Assembly (NCBI RefSeq): GCF_036373705.1
Contig: NC_089851.1
Location: 5,921,920-5,985,919 of the forward strand
Origin: Amia ocellicauda
Taxonomy: Eukaryota; Chordata; Actinopteri; Amiiformes; Amiidae
Direction of reading: 5' to 3'
Length of the DNA: 64,000 bases
Made by a program: the position numbers and the translations under genes. The stretch's first letter is position 1; the number at the start of each line of letters is the position of its first letter. Shown piece by piece: positions 54,342-64,000 of the stretch. The notes below the pieces were generated by a model. It worked only from the letters and a program-made list of their open reading frames with translations, ran no database searches and was not told where the DNA came from.

Positions 54342-57300
54342 AGTATGAACTGGCTGCTGCAGACCAAAATACATAGAGGAACAAATGATGGGTCATGAGA
54401 AGACTAAGGGAAAGCCAGACATCTGATGTCCACATTCATAAATAAGCTGTAGTGCACACTGGTCCAGGACGATCAACAAACTTCACTGTAGGCGTTTAAT
54501 CCTTAACTATGATGATGCAGATTATTTGTATTATTATAGTGTAGGGTTCAGTGTGCAATATATGTGATAACTATTGTAAAAACAAGATGAAGAAATAAGA
54601 TGTCTCTGCTACCTGTTTCTATTATTAATTACTATTTAAAAACATAAGAACATAAGAAAGTGTCAAATCGAGAGGAGGCCATTCGCCCCATCATGCTCGT
54701 TTGGTGTCCATTAATAACTAAGTGATCAAGGATCCTATCCAGTCTGTTTCTGAATTTTCCCAAATTGTCTCTTCAGCCACATCGCTGGGGAGTTTGTTCA
54801 GATTGTGACGCCTCTCTGTGTGAAGAAGTGTCTCCTGTTTTCCGTCTTGAATGCCTTGAAGCCCAATTTCCATTTGTGTCCCCGGGTGCGTGTGTCCCTG
54901 CTGATCTGGAAAAGCTCCTCTGGTTTGATGTGGACGATGTCTTTCATGATTATGATAATTCAACTTTAACCTTCATGATTTATCATTAACCTTTCAGGCA
55001 ACTAACACAGACACCAGGAACTGTCTTTATTTAGTCTTTATTCACACCCCTCTTCCATGTGCAATAGCATATCAGATAGAGATAGTTAAATGTTTTAAAT
55101 GCAAAGTGACAGAACGTCTTTGCTATGTGTGTTGAGAGAAAGACCCAAAAGACACTCCTAGATCAATCAAAAGGTGCTTTTTGAGAGGGGGCTTGAGATC
55201 TGTTAGTATAGTATAACGACACAACAGTTACTTTTAAAATGTGTTAGCCTGACACTCATTCAATATGTGAAGTGACAAGTTCACACAAGTTCATTCATGA
55301 GTCTTTTTAGAGACATTCAGACTGACTGCATGAAACACAAAAGAGTTCCTGTGATACAAAAGTGAAGTTCACTGAAACAACGCTAATTTAAGCCACTGGG
55401 GCAAACAGGAAACATTTTTGGCTTGTATTTTTTATATGTATCTATCTATCTATATTTTTTCCAGAATATATTTTAAAACTAATGTTAATTCATATCAGAG
55501 CCCAATCATGAATTCTTAAAATATTTCCCTTTCAGTCTGTTAAATCACACCAAAGAAAAACATAAATATACTTTATCAGTATAAATATATCCAATATTAT
55601 AACCGATCGAGAAAAGGTTAATGAAAACTAGATTAATATATCTAGTTGCATGGATTATAGGCTGAAGTGGGTACATTTGTATTTCTATGCACAGGTGTTT
55701 CCACAATGACATGTAATTTATAGTATTGCGTGCACAACTCCTATTCCCCACAACAACTCGCACCAGGGTAAATGATCTTAAACAAACATATTGATCTCAT
55801 ACAAAGCATAGAGCAAAATACAATTTTAAATCCTGAAGTACACGTATGAATAAACCCATTTGTCCTGTTCCAAAGACTGTCCAAACAGTCCACAGAATAA
55901 AATTATGTTAAACTCTGTGGTATTGAATAACATATGACTTTTTAATACTAAGTATTATTTGTCTTTAAAGCTTACCAAGAATCATTTAAATTATGATTAT
56001 ATTATTAGTTTAGCTGCTGGGATCTCACATGCACAATCAGAAGTAGCAAAAAAACATTATTAACTTATTATATTAAAGGCTTAAACTGGTTTGAACTTTT
56101 ATTTTACAGTAAAACCATTTACAGTGAAATACATTTAAGTAAGTGAATGTATTACTTAAAAAATTAGGCTAAGTAATGTTTACTGAACTTTTAAATGGTA
56201 AGGTATATTACGTGTTGTGATAATAAATATTACAATGGCATCTATAGAATCTTAGAGGCAGGATCATATACAACATTACATAAATTATATAAATGTAAGC
56301 TTAATTGAATGTATTAAAGTATTTAATGAATATAAATATGTTTACATAATTTATAGTTTTATAACATAATGTAGTGTGATAGTAAAATAAATGTGTGTCT
56401 GATGTGAAAGGGTACAAAGTGTAGAAGGAAAACATAATAATAAAATATTCATCAATTAATTTCTCCAGAATAACATTTTTTAAACAAAACTTCAGTTAGG
56501 AGGACAACTACAATTTTTCAGGGACTGCACTGCAATCAAAGGAGTAGCTTTGTATAGCTGTTTCGACGTTTCCGTTCCCGTTTCACAGGGTTTGGGTTTT
56601 ATTCTCTCTCAATAAGAAATCATACAAATAGAAATAATTCTAACAAGAGACGTATTCAGTTGCTACGTTTTTGCTATCAATGCTGTATTTGATTACAAAG
56701 TAGCCACACCCAGATCATGATTATAAAGAAATATTGTGCGTGCTCTTCTTACGGATGGGGGCGATTATAATTTAATTTCTCTTAGTGTTGAGAGCAGTAC
56801 AACAGCTTGTGCAACGACTTACTTGTGATACAGCGGATTTCAAGGATTAAAGAGCAGAATTCTTTCAAAATAATTGTACCATTTAAGGCAGGTAAAAAAC
56901 ATGACCTTCAATGTCATTGACAAGGAAATGTTGAAAATCTCATTGGGATGCATACAGTAAAGAAACCCCTCTTTATCACTGGTTATTAAACCTAACAGTA
57001 ATCGTTATTGTGTAGAAAATCAGTGCAATCAGTCATCCAGTTACAGTTAATTATTAAATGTAACAGAATAACATTAACAGGGGTTGGCGGTGTTTGATTT
57101 TTAAGAAGAAATTGAATATGTGGACGCATGCATTGTGGAGGAATATTCTGGGCATATCCCATGTCCATGCAGGTTCTGGCAAGTGGGTTTCATTCTGTGT
57201 ATTATTTTCTGGGGACTTTTAAAATTGCTTAACTTTTAAAAAGACAGATGTCTCGATTCTATTAGAAATGTGAGAGCTGTGTGAGTAATACTGAGCTTTT

Positions 57301-57441
57301 ATGTGGGATGAGCCGAACCCGTATTTGCAATTTACAGTAATTTGAGCATGTTCCTGTTGTAGCCAAAATATAGTTATCTTTTTTCCACACCTGGGAATCA
57401 AGCATGCCCTGCCTCACTACTGATATGTAGTCATCTCGTTA
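54342..57441. other. AT-rich intergenic region with a LINE tail
   Basis: Apart from the LINE end at 54641-54955, this stretch has no recognised gene, RNA or transposon. It is strongly AT-rich, particularly from 55400 to 56500. Confidence 0.55.
54641..54955 (-). mobile_element. CR1/L2-like LINE 3' end, intergenic
   Basis: The minus strand encodes [26 protein letters not shown] and [20 protein letters not shown], the same terminal LINE block as the other copies. Its 3' end carries two copies of the terminal word TTCTTATG, as expected for a tandem-tail LINE. Confidence 0.78.
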
Positions 57442-58143
57442 TATGGCAAGCCAAATTATCATTTAGAGATATCTCTAAATCGTTTAAAGATATCTGCAAA
57501 TCTATTAGAAATATCTGCAAATCATTTAAAGATATCTCATTTAAAAGTACATTTAGAGATATCTGCAAATCAAATCATATCTTCAAATGACTTCCTGTTC
57601 ATTTAGAGATATCTGCAAATCATTTAGAGATATCTGCAAATCATTTAGAGATATCTGCAAATCATTTAGAGATATCTCATTTAAAAGTACGTTTAGAGAT
57701 ATCTGCAAATCATTTAATCTTCAAATAATTCCAGATATCTTCAAATATTTAAAGATATCTCTAAATCATTTAAAGATATCTGCAAATCTATTAGAAATAT
57801 CTGCAAATAATTTAAAGATATCTCATTTAAAAGTACATTTAGAGATATCTGCAAATCATTTAGAGTTATCTTCAAATGACTTCCTGTTCATTTAGAGATA
57901 TCTGCAAATCATTTAGAGATATCTTTAAATGACTTCCTGTATGTAGCCCAAGATTATCACTTCCTATTAACTTGTTCATTCATTTTTATGTAACTGAATG
58001 AGGAAACAGGAAGTGATAATCTCAGCCAAAATACAGGAAGTCATTTGAAGATATCTCTAAATCATTTATAGATATCTTTAAATGATTTAGAGATATCTTT
58101 AAATATTTGAAGATATCTCTAAATGATAATTTGGCTTGCCATA
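57442..58143. mobile_element. 702-bp foldback (snap-back) element with GATATC-bearing tandem arms
   Basis: The termini TATGGCAAGCCAAATTATCA and its exact reverse complement enclose the element; the first about 33 bases of each arm match perfectly. Both ends are flanked by the 7-base direct repeat CTCGTTA (57435-57441 and 58144-58150), a likely target duplication. The arms are made of about 21-base units around GATATCTGCAAATC and TTTAGAGATATC. The centre is also palindromic: GACTTCCTGTAT (57931) pairs with ATACAGGAAGTC (58031), and AGATTATCACTTCCT (57951) with its complement at 58008. It has no coding capacity; apparent frames repeat SFRDICK-like units. The superfamily is not recognised. Confidence 0.8.
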
Positions 58144-59081
58144 CTCGTTATCATTGTCAAAGAGGCTATCTAGCACCTCACTGATTGAAAGTCATGTGTG
58201 TTCATACACTTCTGCTGTATAGAGGGAGTGAAGGTTGGGTAGGACCCGGTGTGGGACCCTTTTATCAGTATCACTCCTCCCCCCACAGGGAAGACCTTGA
58301 GTCTCCACAGTTCTTGCAGGAAACCTCATAATTCACAGTCATCATCTGTGTGTGTGTGCGTGCTTGCGTGCACCCCTCCCCAGGCAGAAAACAGAGAAAA
58401 AGACATTGTGTGTCTCCCCCAATAGAGAAAATAACACATACAAATGTCCCTTTGTGAGTATGTGTGCAGCCAGGGAGAGCAAGATGACGGAGGATGAAGA
58501 GTGAGAGTGCGAACAACAGAGAAGATCATGTCTTGCAAGAACACAACAAGTCCTATTCATTCATTCATTCACACTGACCCAGAACATCAACTATGTAATC
58601 TATTATTTAAACAAAACTTCATTACCACTACCTATAGGATAGCATAGGATAGTAAAATAGCATTTGAGTGATGTTAAACTCCAAAATGGCTCAATCTGAT
58701 CAGCAACATAGCAGCAGGGTTAAGATCTGTACCTGTAATCTGTGTTTGGGTTTCAGAGCTTTCCTCTGCGCTGATCCATGAAGGTGTATCTTGCTCGCCT
58801 GTGAAGCAGAGCCTCGGCAGCCCGGCAGGCGAGTGTGGGTGTGGATGTTGTTCAGACCTTGGCGTGTCCGCCTGCATTTCCAGAACTGCCACATTCCCAT
58901 TCTTGTGCTGTGGGTATCACCCTGAGCTGCTCTTAAGTTTCACCTGCTGCTTTGGATCTGTGTCTGTGTATGAGAGCGGGTGTCTTGTCGGGAACGTCGC
59001 TTTAAACGCAGGATTTGACATTTCTTATGAGCGCAGAAGTCATCTTTTGGGAGGTCGCACCCTGAGCTGTCAGCACTTATA
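58144..59081. other. Region upstream of the possible plcd1-like first exon
   Basis: It contains a TG-rich run (about 58347-58372) and, from about 58750 to 59081, a less AT-rich stretch with CpG that could be promoter and 5' UTR of the next gene. An in-frame TGA at 59028-59030 precedes the candidate ATG at 59082. Confidence 0.4.
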
Positions 59082-59112
59082 ATGGAATTAAATGGCTTCT
59101 CAGACGATAACG
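59082..59112 (+). CDS. Possible first coding exon of the next gene (PLCD1-like by position)
   Basis: ATG GAA TTA AAT GGC TTC TCA GAC GAT AAC G is followed directly by a strong donor GTAAGA, giving MELNGFSDDN and a phase-1 intron. An in-frame stop lies 17 codons upstream with no other ATG between. In mammals PLCD1 lies head to head with DLEC1, and this exon has exactly that placement and strand. Ten residues are too few to prove the family, and no PH-domain exon was found before the end of the window, so a long first intron would be needed. Confidence 0.35.
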
Positions 59113-60771
59113 GTAAGACGCCAACATCTCTGCTGCCCTGCACACATGTGCGTTTTATGTCAACTAAAGTGAATGGATTCATTGAATATAAAGGTTTGGG
59201 ATTTCCTGAATGCTATTTCTCAATGTTGCTGTATTCAGTTGTTTCATAACTGGCCTGCACACACCTAAAAGGAAGAAAGCATCTTTTATACATGGCCAGG
59301 CTCTGATGTTACTCTAAGCGCATTTCCAAAAGCGCAACTACAGCTAAACATCACAAATCGTGCGGCCGTGTGTGGATGCCAGCGGGCTTTTCTCATGGTT
59401 TCCCATCATCATGTTACTTTACAAAGCATATTTGTGTAGTAACTTGGATTTATTGAAGATTGTCACTTGCATTTTATTTCTACATTATATAGTTTAATTC
59501 TCATAGGACCGTGTTTTATTCGTTTTTTTAATTTAGTTGGAAGAGACCAAATGTCCTTAGCTGTAGTACAACAGCAGTGGAGAAAAAGTACTCGGTGGTG
59601 TGTAAAATAAATGATTCAAAAAGTAGCAATGCTGTCAAACAGACAATATATTTGATGGATAAGTGAAGTCTTACGCAGACCAGAGGCAACATGCAGCTGT
59701 GGAAGAAATGAAGAGACCACTCCAAGTTCAGAAATCAATGTTAAGTGGTCTCTTAATTTTTTCTAGAGCTGTGTATGATGCCTGAAAGTAACAGGTTGCT
59801 CAGCTGTAATGCTGTATAAAGGATTAGGACAAATAGGACTGGGGTCAGAGATCCACATTAGCACCAGCATTTGAAACCAGCACATGGAAAGCATGTGATC
59901 TTACTGGTCCAGGTGAAGTTTAAACCTATGATAATTCCGTTCACCATACCACACCTAGTAAAAGGTTAGTTTCTCAATCTACATCTGACTATATCTTACA
60001 AAAGCAACCGAATAGTTGATTTGAACATCATTTGCCCCGAAACGTCACAATTGTTCAAGTCATTTGATAATTTAGTTTGCATATTATTTTCTGTAAATGT
60101 CATTGCAATTCCAAGTTCCATGTTCTGAATATGGATAGTGTTTGCTATTAAAATACAGAAAGCGCTCAATCATGTCAAAGGCAAAGCAATGCTATAGATT
60201 CTGAATACGTTGTAGATGTGTTGCTTTTCCAGGTCGTTTTCTGCATGAGGTTTTGGCAATTTCCATAGCAGCTCATAAGACTGTGTTCGCATAAGACCAA
60301 CAAGACTGGAAAAACAAGCAGCTAAATAACAGATTTTTGATGAACAGAGTCTTGATCTCACCTGCAGGCAAGTCATTGTATAGCCATTAACAGATCATTA
60401 AACAGAATGGACAGAGACCTCGCTGTCTGTAACTATTTGCCATTGCTATTTGTATGTAAATGTGTGAAAAGATTTTCTACACTGTTGCACCGCACCCATC
60501 GGTCATAATCAGTAACGAGTAGGGCCACATGCTTATGGTATTATTGTGCATCTGTTTGCGGCATTCTTCCATTATAGACTACTGTGTGAATAACTGTATA
60601 AGCTACAACTCTCATTCAGAGATTGTGGTATTTTGCAGGTGTGAACAGCCAGTTGTCTTTGTCTCTCAGGCTGCTGATAGAATACAATGCATTGAAGAAA
60701 TGTAAGGTATTCCAAGTAGAAGGGGTTAAAAGATGATAATAATGACTCCCAGAGGCTCATGCAGTGAAACT

Positions 60772-60870
60772 ATATATATTGCGGGTTCAATGCCAGGTGT
60801 AGCCTTGAGCACTAGATTACTCCATTAAAATCCCAGCTGTATAATTGCAAAGACATATAATAATAACATA
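60772..60870 (+). mobile_element. Truncated tRNA-derived SINE copy
   Basis: GCGGGTTCAATGCCAGGTGT, then CCTTGAGCACTAGATTACTC and CAGCTGTATAATTGCAAA, follows the same order as the body of the SINE at 10553-10688 from its B-box on. The head is poor and the copy is diverged. Confidence 0.6.
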
Positions 60871-62309
60871 CCTAACAAAAGAAGCAAACAATCCTTTGCA
60901 GGAGGATCAGATTAAATCACACGAGTCAATAAGTAGAAGTGGGTTAATCATCAATCAGCAGTCGCCTCTAGGAATTGAATTTATTGAGGAGGTTTTAGAA
61001 ACAAACAAGTATCCTAGGGAGCTTTTGGTTGCCAGGTTTCCTTTAAATGCCTATTTGCATATACCTATACTGAATATCATTTCCACCTTGCTATCTAGTT
61101 AATATATTTGACTCTCCTTTGACATATTCATATGGATCAAGTTACAACAAGTCGGTGCACTTGAATGATCTCCAGGCATAATGTTTGCCAGTCATAACAT
61201 AGGTAAATTAATTTTTGAAAGGTTTCTGCATCTGGTACAACACACAGCATTTGCTTTGCTCAGTGACTTTGTACAGTGGAGTACAATTACTGAAGGGAAA
61301 CTTGCTGTAATAGTTACCATTATTCTCCTTCTCGTTTATTAGTTTATGAGGTATTGTGTGGATTTCTTTGAAAAAATAAGCAGCTTAACTTAATTTATGC
61401 AAATGTTTATTAATACATTGATAAAACCTTTTTCATTTTTATTTTATTGTTAGCTGTTACTGGAAATACTGCAGCCTGTTACATGATTAAACACAAGAGG
61501 TGGCAAGTGCTTGGAAGTTGTCAATCGAATATCATAAGCCCTATTAAACCCTATAAAATGAATGAATTCCAAACATCTGACATGAACTATAAGCATTTCA
61601 GACCTCAAAAAGAAAAAGAAAATCTGGTGTAAGTAGTATAATTGTATATTAGTATTCATTATTTTGTGTTTAGAAGATGGACATTTTTAAAAGACATACT
61701 GAGGACTCTATAATTTATAATAACATACATGGCTTACCTCTGGCTCCAGGAAGTCATGGCTGATTGCCAACCTGATGCAAAAGGTACAGTATTTTTTCAC
61801 GTGTTGTGTTATTTAAAATATATATTTATAATAACCCTAAACATTTGCAGACAACTGTAGAGAGATGTTTTACAAATGTGTTGTTGGATGCTGAGCTCTA
61901 TTTTGTGGGGCAACAATATTGCAAACCACGTTAATTTCAGGGGAGCCCACTTACCTCGGATGTCCAGTCTGGGAGTAGCTACAAACACAGAATTAAAATT
62001 AACATTACAATATGTTTTAATATGGACTAGTGGGTGGCAATTAAAGCAGCCCAAACTCAGAGTAATAAAACTTAAAACAACATCTGCTAAATGTTACATC
62101 ACAGCCCGGAGATATAAAAACAAGCATTCACAAGTATTACAGCTGCAGCATTATGAAAAGAATGAAAACAGGATATAGGTTTAAAAAGTGGCCTTGGACT
62201 TAAAGTAATACAATTCAGAGAGTGTCAAACAAGAATGCAGTAAGCGTTAAAAACTGCAAGGAACTCAAAGACTCCCCAGTAAAATGATGTATGCATGCTT
62301 TAAAATGCT

Positions 62310-62420
62310 TCTTGTGTAAACTGTAATTTATCCTGGATAAGGGTGTCTCCTAATCAATCAACCAATCAATCAATCAGTCAACCACTCACTCAATCAATCA
62401 ACCACCCAATCAATAATAAT
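62310..62420 (+). repeat. SINE/LINE tail with expanded (AATC)n repeat
   Basis: CTGTAATTTATCCTGGATAA followed by GGGTGTCTCCTAATCAATCA is the end of the same SINE as at 42581-42665. Its short tail has expanded into about 15 AATC/AACC-type units. Confidence 0.65.
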
Positions 62421-64000
62421 CAGCAGCAGCAGGAAGACAATTTTATGATTCAATCATAAAGCATAGTGTTGAATGGTAACTACGTATTTGGCTAAACAAA
62501 CAAAGTTCCTTTTTTTATCAGTATACAAATTAAACATGAAATTGTGAAAATGCAACGAGCTGGGTTTGAGTTACAAGGTTGGCAGACTTTGTCCACTAGG
62601 TGGCGCTTTGTGCTGTGTATAACAGATGGGCTGAGTTACAGTTGCTGAAGCCGCTGAAACTTTTTTTTCTTTCCCAGCTGGTATTTTGTTACCCTCTTTG
62701 TACACATTTTCATTTCCGCATCACATGTTTTCAAGTGCAAATGCAGTGGTGAGGGCAGTCATGAGCTCGCTTTATCACAAGAGTACAGTTATTCAAGATA
62801 TACAGTTATGCAGCGCTTAGTATTTGAAATGAAAATGCACAAACGCCCCGGCCAGATGCCACGGTGGAGCCACTGCTGCGCAGGTCCTTAAATACACACT
62901 GACGACACATACACATGCTGACACATACACCTTCCCAGACTACTTCCACTTTTTTCTCCCAGACTGTCTGCCGAAGAACCGCCCTTAAAGATGTTGTCTA
63001 GAGCATAATACAAATAAGAGAAGTGAGAAATTGTATTTGAACAAGATACATAAGATCCAGCTGGCTAAGTACCCCCCCCCACCCCCTCCAAATGTACTGT
63101 GTAGTGATTTCATTCAGGTCTTATTCTTTGTGTTTTGTCTGATACCCAACAGTGCCTGCTTTGTTGGGCATTATTTATTATAAAATATCCTAAAACTGAA
63201 CATTTCTCATATCCGTTGACTAAGTTCCTGCTTATTTCAATGTATTTTTCTCATCCTATATAAAGCTATGTAAGCTACTACATCATAGCATGGGTTTTAG
63301 GTTTCCATTCCCTGCTTTTCTCTGGATATCTGTGGTGTGGAAAGGCAGTGAGTGCACAGACCCCCACTGAGCCGCGCTGGGGATCCTGAGCTGAACTCTG
63401 CACACACATCCCACCCTGAGCTCTGGGACAGACCAGGACTGTTTCTGTTTTTGTTAATGCCATGTAGAAGCACAATACCATCTCACACAAGACTGGTCTT
63501 ACACTTAGAGATGATTATGGAAAGACAGGTCTTGGCTTCATTTACCTGGAAAAGAAATGATTTTTCCAGTAGCCCATCAGTGATTGTGCTTGAAACTGTA
63601 AGTAGTCAGGTCTTTAAACAACAACATGCACATGATTACCTTCAATAACCTCTTTGATTGTCAATATGCAATATTGAATTTGCATGCTAGAAATTACTGC
63701 CTAATATAAGCAAACTGTAAAGCACAGGGTGACACCTGAAAGAATGAACTTGTAGTCAAGCATTCTCAGCTGAATGAAACTGAATTGACATTGAATGACA
63801 TGGAGCCATAGTGTGTGGTGTCCAAATATATGAACATGCTTACTGGTGGCAATAGTGCCCTTCACCGCTCATCTCAGACAAATTAGTAGAATAAGTTATC
63901 AGTGGAGGGAGGCTGGGGACAAAAGATTATTTGTTGCAATATAGAGTGTGTCTAGTCTAGTCTCTGTATGTAACGTTTTCCTATTATGTTCAGGTGATTT

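Larger units (their letters stand above)
59113..64000. other. Intron of the putative next gene, or intergenic DNA
   Basis: No exon-like frame flanked by splice signals was recognised in these 4.9 kb. It holds a SINE copy (60772-60870), a SINE-tail and AATC repeat stretch (62310-62420), and a C-rich tract (63072-63089). Confidence 0.45.

Noticed and set aside
57587..57895. Repeat protein with SFRDICK units
   Set aside because: The period is that of the 21-base DNA repeat in the foldback element; there is no start context and the two strands are mirror images.
62340..62420. CRISPR-like or satellite array
   Set aside because: It is a simple AATC tetranucleotide expansion at a SINE tail, with no spacers.

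Overview
This is a nuclear genomic window from a ray-finned fish. The evidence is intron-rich genes with GT/AG splice sites, fish Tc1-type transposons, tRNA-derived SINEs of ray-finned fish type, and CR1/L2-like LINE tails. The SINE and LINE complement suggests, as inference only, a non-teleost lineage (gar, bowfin or sturgeon type) or an early-branching teleost. No prokaryotic operon, CRISPR array or phage is present. All exon boundaries below were set by eye from reading frame, splice consensus and remembered vertebrate homologues.

Layout: (1) 1-13234, plus strand: 13 exons of a MAP3K2/MAP3K3-family kinase. The 5' end lies outside the window, and the PB1 end, the Ser-rich linker and the whole kinase domain are present. 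(2) 13235-17993: the kinase 3' UTR and intergenic DNA. (3) 17994-22670, plus: complete 12-exon acaa1 (peroxisomal 3-ketoacyl-CoA thiolase, 425 aa) with a PTS2 signal and a Cys/His/Cys active site. (4) 24117-47565, minus: complete 38-exon dlec1 (CFAP81; 1711 aa), tail to tail with acaa1. A perfect RFX X-box lies about 135 bp upstream of its start codon. The introns hold a decayed Tc1 element, two LINE tails, a SINE tail, microsatellites and a related pair of unknown repeats. (5) 47566-59081: gene-poor, AT-rich DNA with an intact Tc1 transposon (52755-54339), a LINE tail, a SINE and an unusual 702-bp foldback element (57442-58143). (6) 59082-59112, plus: a possible first coding exon of the next gene, head to head with dlec1. 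Its position matches PLCD1 in mammals, followed by intronic-looking sequence to the window end.

The acaa1-dlec1 pair, and possibly plcd1, matches human 3p22.2 (PLCD1-DLEC1-ACAA1-MYD88). The kinase next to acaa1 is not part of the human neighbourhood. It mixes MEKK2-like kinase residues with MEKK3-like linker residues, so it may be a third MAP3K2/3 paralogue kept in fish.

The genes do not form one pathway: stress-kinase signalling, peroxisomal beta-oxidation and ciliary structure simply sit side by side. The most distinctive non-genic structures are the foldback element, the intact Tc1 and its inverted decayed sister about 8 kb away, and the dlec1 X-box.
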